A DNA stretch of 64,000 nucleotides from Lumbricus terrestris (GCA_949752735.1 OX457036.1:3000902-3064901), one strand, 5' to 3'; positions 46,526 through 59,361 are shown, counted from the first letter of the stretch. Program-made: numbers and translations. The notes: generated by a model not told the origin, from the sequence alone.

Positions 46526-47016
46526 GCGCAAACATCTACGCTATGATTATATAGTTGATTGCAGGAGGGAGAAAATCCTAAACATACTTTGGTGACGATG
46601 ATTAAATTTGTGAAATACGCGAAAAATCAAGAGAAAATACAGCTTTGCAGACACTTTTTGAAGGAATGCAATTTCGATATTTCTATACGTCTAATACTTA
46701 TAAAACGGTTTCAATCTGAAACGAGGTGTCTAAGAGCCATGTTGTTTCTTCGACAATTTCGACAACTCTGTCCCGTTGTATGGTCAAACGGTAAAGGTGC
46801 AAACTTGTCACCCGTTTTCATAGACTGAGGCCAAGAAATGAAGTCGCTAACTTCATTCTCAAATAGATTTCGATGCCGTTGATGATTGTCTAGTTTTCTT
46901 ATTACGAAATAAGCCGTTATAGACATTTTCCGCATTTTACTTTGGGGGGGCTTAGCCGCTTTTAGGGGGGGCTTAGCCCCCTCCAGCCCCCCCCTGGCGC
47001 CGCCACTGCTCGTACG

Positions 47017-47612
47017 GCGCATGCAACGTGTACGGCGTACGTGGCATACATACATACTTACTTTAACTGACCTCCCTACTCTTCGCCGGAAGAGTGGAGA
47101 CCAACGTTGCAACACAACCTGTTTAACGTTATGCAGGCATATAGGAGGTCAAGTTGTATAAGCAATCGATTATAATTCTCTTGACGATGCGCTATCGTTA
47201 ATTTTGTTACAGAACAGATAACCTTCAATACACTGATCTAATAGCAGCCTACAAAGCACGTCCTCTCTATTGGGCTCAAAATCGGGTCCACTGATCTCCA
47301 TAGAAGTGTTTTATCCAATGCGGAACCACCCTTTTCACCCCTTTGTGATCGTGTAGTCTCGATCCTGTGAATTAAAAAAAAATTAAACAGATGAGATCGT
47401 TCACCAAACAAGCTGACCTTGTGAATTGGTGCCGCGCAAATAATTATAATTGTATGGCCAGGAAACAATTCAGTGTTCATGATACATGCACTATAATATT
47501 TGCAGTCGATTTTCTTTAATTGGCGAAACCTTGCTGCTGATGAGACCGTGGACGCCCCCCTCCTATTATGCGGTTTATCTTTACTAATTAGCAAATGTAT
47601 CAGCTGTTAGAA
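47017..47612. other. No gene; faint SINE family 2 head near 47240
   Basis: AGCAGCCTACAAAGCACGTC...GGGCTCAAAATCG at 47242-47292 resembles the reversed head of the SINE at 17705-17956. The rest is unassigned. Confidence 0.4.
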
Positions 47613-47780
47613 TGGATGGATCCTGATGTGACGAGGACTTATGACAACTGCAGAGACCGTTTCGCTCGAAAAAATTGTTTGGAATAATGCAGCTGGATGG
47701 TTGTATCTGATTTGAAAAGGGTATATGACAACAGAGGCCGTGACCCTGGACAGAAATTTGTCTGGCATATTATAGCACTT
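47613..47780 (+). repeat. Two tandem copies of the GGATCCGATTTGAC-type repeat
   Basis: GGATGGATCCTGATGTGACG...ATGACAACTGCAGAGACCGT is followed by TGGATGGTTGTATCTGATTT...GACAACAGAGGCCGTGACCC...GACAGAAATTTGTCTGGCA. The second copy matches the split copy at 2453/2909. Confidence 0.7.
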
Positions 47781-49108
47781 ACAGACTCTTATATACTGAT
47801 GGTGGAATGCCTGCAGTTGAGCATACATTGCATTCGTAAGTAAGTAAAGTAAAAAAGGTGTTTACGTAGAGAATGACTGTGTCAATATTTTAGTCAGATA
47901 TTATTTTGCTCTAATTGCATTTCTTTTTATGAAAACGTCGTCATCTAGTGATCTAATAGACTATCCGGGTTCTTCGTAAACACACACGCATGGTTTTTTT
48001 TGCTTTATTGCGACGTCATAAAACATTATAAAGGTGTATAAGTGCAGCTTGAAATTTCCGTTGCAGCAGGCTATAAATAAGATAGAATATTCTTTAATTC
48101 ACGAAATCGAGGTTGTCGAATTCAACGTCATAAAGCGCTACTATAAGACTGAGTGCTACGAATCAACTTATTCACGAGCGCTGCGTCATGTTAGAGTGGT
48201 TGTCCAGAGAGCGATGTCAATTGGAGATCAGAGTCTGGTTGCTAGAGGGAACAGAGATAGGAGGAAAAGTAGCTGCTGGAGTTTGCGTTGATGACAAAAC
48301 AGGTTTAAATGTATAGAGTTTCGGGTGTATTTGGTATAATGAGTTGTGAAAGGGATGAGATTGCAGTTTATAATGGAATTACTGATGGTGAATAAGGCAA
48401 AAATGAGTATACGGCGCTGAGCGATCAGCGTTATGGGTAATTGCTGCGGTTAATGTTCAGTTGTTCACCCATACCGGTACTATACATGACTCATTGTTTC
48501 TCATTGCTCTCTCGTTCTTTAAAAGTATTTTATTTCTTTTTTATTTTGTTCCACCGCAGATAAACCATTAATTTAATATTTATAGCCAAAGTCATAACAT
48601 ATCCAAAGGTGTTTAACTTATTTGTTGTGTTTGTTTTGCGTTCCTTAGTTAAGTTTACTACATTAATTGTCATCTCATGCTGTTCTTTTAGCCTATTGTT
48701 CAATTCATTATGTCAACCGTCTAGCCATCTGTTAAAATTGCATATGTAATTAGGTGTCCCTGTTAGCGGGATATTCATCCCTTAGGGCCTTCCTTGTTAC
48801 CATCCGATAATGTGAAGCATGTTATACTATGTCTATTGTGTATGTTGATTAGGGTGTCCCATTTTGAGGTTATATTTGAAAATGCTAAGTTTCTCCAGCC
48901 AAAAAGTATCATTGGTGGAAGATAACTTTGGGGAAATAATTTCAAATTTTTTCAAGGGCATTTAGGGGTCCCCCAAAGGGCTATAAGATATCATAAAAAT
49001 GCATTGTGGTCTGCCGCTATCTTTATCAATTTCACTCATGCGTATTTTCATGAACCTTGGATTTTCTGCAGCCCAACGCCATTTTCGTTCTGAATAAGTA
49101 CACCACGC

Positions 49109-49142
<34 letters not shown>

Positions 49143-50560
49143 ATATATATATATATGCCCTATATATATACATACATATATATAATATTATATATAATAT
49201 ATATAATTTCATGCAGAGCTGCTGTTTCATCGTGGGTTTGCATGTATGTAGCAGCCATTTCGTAAAGTGTGCAAAACGAAATTTCAGACTGTTTGATATA
49301 TTCTTTTCACTACAGTCTGTTACATAATGCAAATATGGTTTAATGGCTACATATTTTATATATTACAATATTGGTTAATTTTATTGTCATGGCAAGTCAC
49401 AGTAAAACTAAAGCACTGTCAAAGTTGAGGAATTGACCATCTATATGAGAACTTGTGCTTTCTTTGAGGTGATGCTTTCCAGCGACTTTTATGCATGTCT
49501 TTGACCATCTAAAACGCTGCAGATATGCTGTGTTTTCAAGATGTTTGATGAAACTGGTTCAAATAAAACAAACGTCAGTTTCTGCGGCAACAAACCCCAA
49601 AAGATAATTATTGTTAACTGAGGGCTTTAAAACTTGCTTTTTGGATCAGGCTCACAGAGCATCATCCTGTGGAGGATTTCCATGAATTCTTTATATTTGC
49701 TGAGTTGATGATGGGATGGATGTACCAAACATAACTGGTATTTGCAAGTTTGATGCTCTTCAGATAGAGTATGTTGTATTACCGTTATATTACTCAATGA
49801 AAATGTAGTTGCCGTTCTATGGAAATGAGACTGTCATCTGTTTAACAGATAATGATTCACAATTAAAACACTTTAACAACTTTTGTTGTATCAGTGTAAG
49901 CCTACATTCTATCCTGGCGCACAGTCCGATCTCATCTGATACTCCATTTAATTGCATCATGTTAGTTAGAAGATTACAGGCATATGATTATCCTGGTCTC
50001 AGTATTACTGCACTTAAAGCAATGCAATGCCATTCTTGATACTTCAATCCAGAGCATGCAACTCTTGAATTGTTTTCCGATCTCTTAACACCACACAAGG
50101 AAACAACTCTCGTACTACACAAGACCCCGAAATTGGATCTTACTTGGTCAAGTTTCTTCCACAACTTTACCAGAGCTATATATCTCTCAAAACCTTTTCC
50201 AAACTACCGGTGTAGTGCGATAAACAGTCCGGCAACACAAACGGTCCGAAACCTTCTGTCATTGGTCCACGTGACATATGACGTCAGAGAGCAGCGTTGG
50301 ACGCCACTGCCTCGTTTTCGTTGACAAATATGATCCGGGTTGCTTGCGGAAAACAAGAGGCGGGTTGTTTAGGCTTTATAGTATTATTAAATAGTGTTAA
50401 ATAGCTACCAAAGTTAAGGGTTGGGGGACAAGAGCCGAGAGATTAAGATGTTTTGAGGATGGATGATCAGATTGGTTATTTAGCTGCAGTTGTTTCGATT
50501 CACAGAACCTGAAGATACAGATGTAGGCATTAGTAATAGTTGAAGCTCAAGTTCAACGTC
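47781..50560. other. Long stretch with no gene recognised
   Basis: AAAGGTGT occurs near 47856, 48031 and 48604. An AT-microsatellite cluster lies at 49105-49205. No ORF has recognisable homology. 48850-48990 has a distinct GGTGTCCCATTTTGAG...GGGGTCCCCCAAAGGG block that I cannot place. Confidence 0.45.
49108..49205. repeat. (AT)n-rich microsatellite
   Basis: Several TATATA runs separated by TAATA and GCCC. Confidence 0.9.
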
Positions 50561-50573
50561 ACTTTGTTATAAC

Positions 50574-51284
50574 AAGGCTCACTAGCGACGCCCTCCTTCT
50601 TTATCCAGACATGGGACTGACATCTGCAGAGTGCAACCAGTGGTGGAGTCAGAGAGATGTGTTTGAAATGTATGTTAACAAATTGAAAATTATATCCGTT
50701 AGACACCCTGTTTTCTTTTATAAAGTTTCTTAATAATGGATCTTGTTCTCAATTGAAACCTAGGCTAATGCATTTGAACAAAGCTGATTATTAAAGAACT
50801 TCAGAAGAGCATGGTTTTATACACGTCATGAAGCTGAAGAACTGTTTAAAAATTATTTTCTATAGTCGCAGCACTGAACATGTTTAGTCTCACGCTGCTA
50901 TTCCGATTTAAAAGTTAGGCATAGACAATATAAATCATGTCGATTATGATAAATAATTTAATTTCTTGTCAAGCATAATTGGTTTCACATATTAATTTTT
51001 ACACTGAATTACAACAGCAATGGCACTGTTTTATGTGAGCTGCTGACTCTTGCAAGTTGCAATAAGGTCAGTTATTCCATTCACAAGACTATGAACTACA
51101 TGTACATAATACTGTGTAACTGAAACAAGAATAGCAAGTTTGGCAGAACTACACCTACTGATTAGGAGTAGCCTAATCGTTAGGCCTATATTTGAACTTC
51201 TAAAGCGCTAATCGGACTCCGCCACTGGTTGCACTCTGCCAGTGCCAGTCCCAAGACTGGATAAAGGAGGAGGGCGTCGCTAAT
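50574..51284. repeat. Foldback repeat with ~80-bp inverted arms
   Basis: The left arm at about 50580-50660 (TAGCGACGCCCTCCTTCTTT, GGGACTGACATCTGCAGAGT, GCAACCAGTGGTGGAGT) is inverted at about 51208-51284 (ACTCCGCCACTGGTTGCACT, GCCAGTGCCAGTCCCAAGAC, AAAGGAGGAGGGCGTCGCTA). About 550 bp of unrelated AT-rich DNA lies between. Single arms recur at 53456-53530 and, diverged, near 3315, 11175 and 59800. Confidence 0.75.
51276..51284 (+). repeat. Target-site duplication GTCGCTAAT (left)
   Basis: Exact match to 52655-52663, flanking the TIR element. Confidence 0.85.
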
Positions 51285-52654
51285 CAGTGTTTAATCTAGA
51301 CGTCTCTGGGGGGGGGAAAGTTCCCCCCCCAGGATTGACATTTCCCCCCCCAGAAAAATTTGACAAAATGATATTGGTTTTTAGTTACTGTTTTCATCAT
51401 TGTTTTACATGAAGTGTTATAATATACCGTGTTATTATTTATTATTATATGATTTCAATGACAATATTTACTACCTGTAATATATGATACTATCATGTTA
51501 AGATGACACCTTAAAATTCAGCCATTGCAATGTGGAAATTCAAAAAGTTTCTAATGGGTCACTGAAGAAGTACAGCTATTGTGTTAAGATGACACCTTAA
51601 AATTCTGCCATTGCAATGTAAACATTCAGAAGGTTTTTAATGGGTCACTGAAAAAGTACAGCTAATTTGTTAAGAAGACACCTTAAAATGCTGCCATTGC
51701 AATGTGGAAATTCGAAAAGTTTCTAACGGGTCACTGAAAAAGTACAGAGCTATTTAGTGAAGACGACACATTAAAATGCTGCCATTGCAATGTGGAAATT
51801 CAAAAAGTTTCTAATGGGTCACTGAAAAAGTACAGCTAATTTGTTAAGATGACCCCTTAAAATGCTGCCATTGCAATGTGGAAATTCAAAAAGTTTCTAA
51901 TGGGTCACTGAAAAAGTACAGCTATTTTGTTAAGATGACACATTAAAATGCTGCCATTGCAATGTGGAAATTCAAAAAGTTTCTAATGGGTCACTGAAAA
52001 AGTACAGCTATTTTGTTAAGATGACACCTTAAAATGCTGCCATTGCAATGTGAAAATTCAGAAAGTTTCTAATGGGTCACTGAAAAAGTACAGCTAATTT
52101 GTTAAGATGACCCCTTAAAATGCTGCTATTGCAATGTGGAAATTCAAAAAGTTTCTAATGGGCCACTGAAAAAGTACAGCTATTTTGTTAAGATGACACC
52201 TTAAAATGCTGCCATTGCAATGTGAAAATTCAGAAAGTTTCTAATGGGTCACTGAAAAAGTACAGCTAATTTGTTAAGATGACCCCTTAAAATGCTGCCA
52301 TTGCAATGTGGAAATTCAGAAAGTTTCTAATGGGTCACTGAAAAAGTACAGCTAATTTGTTAAGATGACCCCTTAAAATGCTGCCATTGCAATGTGGAAA
52401 TTCAAAAAGTTTCTAATGGGCCACAGAAAAAGTACAGAGCTATTTTGTTAAGACGACACCTTAAAATGCTGCCAATGCAATGTGGAAATTCAAAAAGTTT
52501 CTGATGGGGAGGGGCGCAGCCCCTCCCCATACCCCTTCGCCTCCCAGTCTCAGTGCTACGTGCATCACGAGCGTCCTTCGGACGCTCAAAAAAATTTCCC
52601 CCCCCCAGAAACCTCAATTCCCCCCCCAGAGGAGGGGGACTAGATTAAACACTG
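51285..52654 (+). mobile_element. TIR element with 86-bp minisatellite (copy B), 1370 bp
   Basis: Starts CAGTGTTTAATCTAG and ends CTAGATTAAACACTG, flanked by a 9-bp duplication. C/G-rich blocks sit inside both ends. A perfect hairpin GAGCGTCCTTCGGACGCTC lies at 52570-52588. No ORF. CAGTG termini with an 8-9-bp duplication suit hAT or another 8-9-bp TSD superfamily, so the assignment is open. It inserted into the arm of the foldback repeat. Confidence 0.85.
51495..52510 (+). repeat. 86-bp minisatellite, about 11.8 units
   Basis: GCCATTGCAATGTGGAAATT recurs near 51521, 51607, 51693, 51781, 51867, 51953, 52039, 52125, 52211, 52297, 52383 and 52471. Some neighbours alternate between AGCTAATTTG/GACCCCTT and AGCTATTTTG/GACACCTT forms, which suggests a 172-bp dimer in the central part. 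Confidence 0.93.
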
Positions 52655-52663
52655 GTCGCTAAT

Positions 52664-53000
52664 GGTCATTGATACCACACAGTGGACAGCAACAGAAGAA
52701 GAAGAAGAAAGCCAAACGTAAAAATAACTGAGGGGTCAGACGTTGATTTAGGCCTATATGGGCTTGTATTCTTAATGGATCAAGATAGAAGATCCAAACG
52801 AGCAACAATCTGGACCCCGGAGGCAGTACGTGGTAGAGGGATACCAAGGAAGAACTGGATGGAGACTGTGCGAGAGGATCTATGATGTCTCGTGATGACG
52901 TGGAACGATGCTGTTGAGGTGGTGATAAACGGTGTGGAATGCGTTGCCCGAAGTGCACATCCGCACGGAAAGGATTAGGATCTAAGCTAAGGTAATGGGT
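52664..53000 (+). pseudogene. RTE-like LINE RT C-terminal relic
   Basis: The frame at about 52790-52885 gives WTPEAVRGRGIPRKNWMETV and REDL, then a stop. The next codons still read CLVMTWNDAVEVVINGVEW-like. GRPRKNW-type plus DAVEV..RVEW is the usual end of RTE-group RT. Only this end survives. Confidence 0.6.
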
Positions 53001-54050
53001 TTTAATGAGAACTATACGGGGACGGGGTCTTAACTGGGGGTTTGAAATTCCACAACACCACAGGCAAATCGTCCTCTGGCGATACTTTAGTTTTGAGTGG
53101 AATGCAAAGGGGTTAAGGAAAAAGAACAGATAGTTCAAGAGATGGTAGGCTACAGTGTTGGACAGGGCTTGAGGCTTGAAACGGGCGTGGACTGTTTCAG
53201 TAGGAGAATTACAGAAAAGTAAGAAAAGTAGTCTGGGGCTGACGTTGATTAGACCTATATAGAGTTTGGGTACAATGAAGACACTATACGGGTTCCAAGA
53301 AAGACTTAGGGCTATAGGCTAAGCCTCGCAACCTCTTGCAATTCTCACCAGGTTCCAGAAAGTGAGAATAGATTATGATCGTGTAGTGTTACATCAGTTG
53401 CAAGGTTATGACAACTCTGGTGGTTTTTCAGTTTAATGTCACTGTGCGATAACAAAGATCATTAGCGACGCCCTCCTCCTTTATCCAGGCTTGGGACTGG
53501 CACTGGCAGTGTGCAACCAGTGGCGGAGTTCTACGGCAGTTAATTCTTATATAGGTTTGCGAGATTGTGAGAAAAAGGTGTTTACGATAAAAGACATGAT
53601 TTAGTTCGTTAGTGTTGTCATAACTTTAATCCACGCACAAACAATAAGACGAAAGCCAACAGTCACACACAGGCAAGAACTTTAAAATAAGATGCCCGTA
53701 ACATATAGGACGCACTTAATTTATAAGCAATACAATTTTACATCGGATGCATCAATTAGTTCATTTTTCCAACGCGGATTTTCCATTCTAAAAATAGCAT
53801 ACGCAACGGTACTTAACACCGCTTCGTCCCTTGGAATCACGTTTTCTACTAGGCCTAAATATGTTTGCATATTCGTAATGTTACTACCCAACAATCACAC
53901 TTACATGCGTGAATTACAATGGGGTTTGCGCACAGAGTTATTATGCTGAATAAACAGAATATTAGGTCTATTATCATTTTAACAAAGTTGGTCAAGCCAA
54001 CCGGACCGTATTTGTCAACGGACTAGATTTCGCACGTAAGTCGTGCGAGA
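53001..54050. other. No gene; one foldback arm at 53456-53530
   Basis: The arm ATTAGCGACGCCCTCCTCCT...GTGCAACCAGTGGCGGAGT repeats the 50.58-kb arm in the same orientation. AAAAAGGTGTTTACG follows at 53572. Confidence 0.5.
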
Positions 54051-54113
54051 TTGCATCCTAGCAGCGAAGTGGGCGTGGCCGGACCGTTTATGTTGCCCGG
54101 ACTGTTTATCGTA

Positions 54114-54923
54114 CTACACCGGCAGCTTGTCTGCTCTGATCATGTGTCCGAAGTAGTTCAGCTTCCTTCCTTTCACCACCTCCAGCAGGCGCCGCTCCGG
54201 CTGCAGCTCTTCCAGTATAGATTCGTTTGTTCTAAACTCCTTCCAGCTGACTCTCAGCATCTTTCTATAAGTTGTCATCTCAAACGCTGATATTCTTCTT
54301 TTGTCTTCCTTCCTTAGCGTCCAGGTTTCACAGCCGTACAGCGCCACCAGCCACACCAGTGACCCCATAAGCCTTAGCTTCAACCCCGTTCCAATGGTTC
54401 TGTCCATCCACAGCGTAGTCAAAGATCCCATGGCCGTTCGCGCCATCCCCAGTCTGGCTCTAATCTCCCTGCCTCCATCTCCACTCTCCTCCACTATGGG
54501 GCCTAGGTAACGGAACGACTCCACTTGCTCCAAGATTCCTCCATTACATGTGATCCCTATCCTCTCTCGATTTCTGCTCACCAACATCACTTTTGTTTTC
54601 TTGCTATTTATTTCCAGCCCATATTTCTTAGATGTTTCATTTACTCTGTCCATTAGTTGTTGGAGCGCTTCTTTGGATGTAGCGACAAGTACGATATCAT
54701 CCGCGTATTGCAAGTTGTTTATTGTCCTTCCGCTTACCGTTACTCCGATCCAGCTAAGTATGTCCGCAGACTCTCTCATCACCTTCTCTGAGTACCCGTT
54801 AAATGACAGTGGTGATATCAAGCAGCCCTGCCTCACCCCCTTTCCAATCTTGAACCATTCCGTGATTTCCTTGTCTATGCGGACCGCTGTTACGAAAGCG
54901 AAATCAATTTTTATATAATTCAT
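54114..54923 (-). pseudogene. LINE reverse transcriptase fragment (RTE/Proto2-like), 270 codons open
   Basis: One unbroken minus-strand frame covers the RT palm and thumb. It reads GVRQGCLISPLSF, then NNLQYADDIVLVATSKEALQ (intact YADD), GLEINSKKTKVMLVSR, ESFRYLG, RLMGSLVWLVALYGCETWTL and RKMLRVSWKEFRTNESILEE, ending LNYFGHMIRADKLPV with a stop. RT normally continues into a GRPR-type C-terminus, so the 3' part is cut. The 5' fingers and endonuclease are also missing. The left edge is abrupt, and on the right the homology ends within about 20 bp of an AAAGGTGT at 54937-54944. Clean coding suggests a fairly young or selected fragment. Confidence 0.85.
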
Positions 54924-54944
54924 TTGCTCCTGATTTAAAGGTGT

Positions 54945-55828
54945 GTTAGTAGACTATCACCATCCTGTGAGTGAGTTGTGACGACATGACATGTTTTGAC
55001 AGCCGGTTGCTACTCGGCCGCTATTCAAGGATGTCGTATTTTAGCCGGTGTGATTAGAGTCACCTTTCAAGTTCATCCAGGTCTGAGACTGGCAGGAGTG
55101 ACAGTCTTGATGGTCGTTGACATTAACTTCTATATAAACTAAGCAGTGGTTACACTTCGCTGCCACACTACCCTATACCTAGCTGCTGTGCCAGTCCAAA
55201 GCATGAAGAAGGGAAGGGGAGTCGGCAATCATCATAATTATAGTCCAACCTTTTTGGTACCACGGGTCGCAAAAGCAACATTCTTGAAGCCGAGTGCCGC
55301 AAGCATTAACCCGAATCCCAAACCGTATTGTTTAATCATTCAGCGGTTTAACAGATTGAGTCATTAAACGAAGATTAATATTATTATTATCATTATTAAT
55401 AGTCTTTGTAAGCGGAATCTGCAAACACGACAAAATAGCCCGTGGATGCTTTGACGGGGCTATTTTGACGGGGCTGTTTTGTCGGTGGGCGATTTCGACG
55501 GGGCTGTTTTGACAGGGCTATTTTTGACGGGGTACCCCTGTATACAGATCCATTCCAATGTATGTAGGCAGAAGAAAGAGGGCGCTAATTATAATTATTG
55601 TATAATAGTTATTAGACTACACAAAGCGAAGTCGACAGCAACGTCCATGCAACTGCATGGCATACAATATTGCCATGACATGTACCTGTCATTGGTTCAG
55701 GGAAAGACCAAAACAACCAGGGCAGCTATTTGCAGCATCTCCAATCCGTTCTGTCACTCGCTTCCAGAAGGTGAACTGCTTGAAAAATAACTGCAGTTCA
55801 TTCGCTGTTGATGTCGCAGGGTATACAT
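54945..55828. other. No gene; short-unit minisatellite inside
   Basis: No supported ORF. CATCCAGGTCTGAGACTGGC near 55073 is a distant foldback-arm relative. Confidence 0.45.
55450..55532 (+). repeat. 14-16-bp minisatellite, about six units
   Basis: Units of the form TTGACGGGGCTRTT: TTGACGGGGCTATT, TTGACGGGGCTGTT, TTGTCGGTGGGCGATT, TCGACGGGGCTGTT, TTGACAGGGCTATTT, TTGACGGGG. Confidence 0.85.
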
Positions 55829-57147
<1,319 letters not shown>

Positions 57148-57159
57148 TAATAATGTGAA

Positions 57160-57425
57160 CATTTTAAATTTCTGAATCACTACAATCGAAACTGTTGCAC
57201 TTAGTGCATTTGTGTTCACATTTCTTGTCGTCTTTACGCGGACACGAGGGGCATCGACTACGTTTCTTCGCTGGATTTATTACGCATCGACTAGGTGCCG
57301 GTTGTACACCGATCGCCAACATGGCTTTTGCTACAGATGGTTGATGTGAAATTGATGGATCAGACGCACGCTGTGTAATCAATGGCTCCACGAGCTTGTC
57401 AGCAACTTCTGTCAGGAAAAGACGT
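57160..57425 (-). pseudogene. piggyBac-type transposase C-terminal relic
   Basis: The minus-strand frame 57391-57164 gives KLVEPLITQRA-like text, then PAKKRSRCPSCPRKDDKKCE and HKCTKCNSFDC, a cysteine-rich finger of the type that ends piggyBac transposases. No DDE part is present nearby. It lies 13 bp outside the hAT right end, so the hAT may have inserted beside or into it. The assignment rests on the short Cys pattern. Confidence 0.55.
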
Positions 57426-57429
57426 CGCT

Positions 57430-58290
57430 AATCAAGACGTATAATAATTGAACCTTTATGATTTTTTCCATTGCGGGTTTTTCAGATTCCACACGACGAA
57501 TGCGTTTAGACAGGCGGCATCAATTATGAAACAGAATAATCACATTGGCCACCTTAGTCAGCAATAACTTGTGCTCCATAGATAAAAACAATAATGTCAG
57601 TACTTTCTATAAATAACTTCTTTTAGTTTTATACTTGAAAATTGGAGTTTATCATAGGAATCATGCGAATCACAGTGGTGACCAACATCGGTTGAGAAAT
57701 ATTGTGACCCTATTAGGGTTAACGAGAAAAAAGGTTATAAATCAGAATTCGTTAAAATGTAAAATAAAGTGCGGATATGCAGTTGGATTTATATACTTAC
57801 TTACTTACTTATTACTTACCTACTTACTTACTTACTCGTTTACTTACTTAGTTACTTACTTACTACTTTTAATATTATAACTTTTCTAAATATTGTGATC
57901 TTATCCCTCTCACTTTCTGGGGCCTTGTTGACGGCGTTGAAACGATTCTTTCGATGTTGACGCATTATTTGTCGTCACTGGCGACATTCGAGATTACATA
58001 TCCATTTAATCACCAATTAAAAGGTGTATGACGGGACAACAGAGTACCGAACAACACACTGCCATACATGTGCAGCGAACAATTACACATTGATGCATAA
58101 AGAAAGCATAACACTGAAATAAAATATCGAGTACATAATTTTCGTTACAAACGGATTAATTTTTAAAGTTATCTGAATGCATACAGCGTATTCCTATTTT
58201 TAGCCCATTAGTCAACGTTTCGTGCAGATTTGGGGTCTTGGTGAGTGGGTAAGCAGTAGTTTGAAGTATACCATACACGGAAATGTTGAA
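57430..58290. other. No gene; (TTAC)n at 57793-57868
   Basis: An imperfect TTAC tetranucleotide tract and TTAAAAGGTGTATGACG near 58017. Otherwise unassigned. Confidence 0.5.
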
Positions 58291-58292
58291 TA

Positions 58293-59095
58293 GTGTATTT
58301 TTTCCCTAAAACCAGATTCATTTGGCTGGGCTCCCGGCAGCAGCTGTCTAAGCTTGATCTGATTAACCTCTCTGCTGAATTTCCCGACTATACTTTCTCC
58401 ACCTCGGTCCGTGACCTTGGCGTTGTGCTAGACCAGGAACTTACTTTTGTACCTCACATTAATCGTCTCAGTCGCTCTTGTTTATACCAACTGCGCCAGC
58501 TTCGCACTGTCGCTCGTTCTCTCTCAATTGGCGCTGCAATTACGTCTGTACATTCCTTTGTCTCAGCTCGTCTTGACTATTGCCTGTCACTGTATGCTGG
58601 TTTACCATCTGGTTGGCTATCTTCTCTTGACCGTATTCTACGCGCTGCAGCACGCCTCATTGGTCATCTGCCCAAATTTGGTCATGTTACAAATTATATG
58701 TTGGAGGTTCTGCATTGGCTCCCTGACCGTCAGCGCATCAAATACAGCATATCTTCCTTGATATGACGATGCCAGCTAGATCTTGCTCCAACTTACCTAC
58801 TTGTTCTTTGTCGGCCTGTGTCAAGTACTCGTACTAGTCGGTCCCTACGCTCGGCTGATAGGAACGTGCTCTTGGTCCCGTTTGCTCGTACCTCCATCAT
58901 GGAGAATCGTGATTTTTCTGTGATTTGCCCGGTGGTATGGAATGCCCTCCCACTTGAGCTGCGCCTGTTCCCTATATCACTCTTTGACACATTCTATAAG
59001 CACTTAAAAACTGATCTGTTTGTCCGCGCTGGAGTCGGGAGCGCCTCTGAGCAGTTTCCTGAAGAGGCGCTATATAAATACTAGAATGAATTAAT
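58293..59095 (+). pseudogene. LINE RT C-terminus and 3' end
   Basis: Frame 58293-58766 covers WLGSRQQLSKLDLINLSAEF, TSVRDLGVVLDQELTFVPHI, SFVSARLDYCLSLYAGLPSG, RILRAAARLIGHLPKF and EVLHWLPDRQRIKYSISSLI, then a frameshift. Frame 58818-59084 resumes with SLRSADRNVLLVPFARTSIM, VICPVVWNALPLELRLFP and RAGVGSASEQFPEEALYKY. The 3' tail GGGAGCGCCTCTGAGCAG...GAGGCGCTATATAAATA and GAATGAATTAATTAATT are the same type as in the 2478/13985 family, but the protein is clearly diverged, so this is a sister family. The YADD palm and endonuclease are missing. Confidence 0.88.
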
Positions 59096-59361
59096 TAATT
59101 CAACTGGGCAGCATTCGTGAAGGATCTCGCAATCGATCAATTGGATATAAATTCATCTGTTCAGAATGAAGCCATAGATATACGTGTAGCATTTGTTTTA
59201 TCAGAATCGCTTCTTAGCAGAACAGTGATAGATTGACGCAATGGAAAATGCAATGCTCGACTTAAACACCTCAAGACAAATTCCTTATGCTATTATATAA
59301 ACCTAAAATAAGGAAACAGAAAATTCTTCCTCTGCAAACTAAACAGGGCATAAACAGGGCA
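59096..59361. other. No gene recognised
   Basis: Contains CTCGACTTAAACACCTCAAG near 59254. Confidence 0.4.

Larger units (their letters stand above)
43981..47008. mobile_element. Non-autonomous hAT-like element, 3.03 kb
   Basis: Terminal inverted repeats are CAGTGGCGGCGCCAGG (43981) and CCTGGCGCCGCCACTG (ending 47008). They are flanked by an exact 8-bp duplication CTCGTACG at 43973-43980 and 47009-47016. CAGTGGCG ends and an 8-bp TSD are hAT hallmarks. Both ends carry GGGGGGGCT...AGCCCC blocks. No transposase ORF; the interior is mostly a ~119-bp satellite and AT-rich filler. The right-end ~145 bp is present twice (46388-46525 and 46864-47008), so either two elements are nested or an end was duplicated. 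Confidence 0.85.

Noticed and set aside
46559..46828. 89-codon ORF inside the hAT-like element as a transposase remnant
   Set aside because: No BED, catalytic or hATC motif could be seen; probably chance.
51495..52510. CRISPR-like regular array
   Set aside because: 86-bp units are contiguous with no unique spacers, in animal DNA, inside a TIR element.
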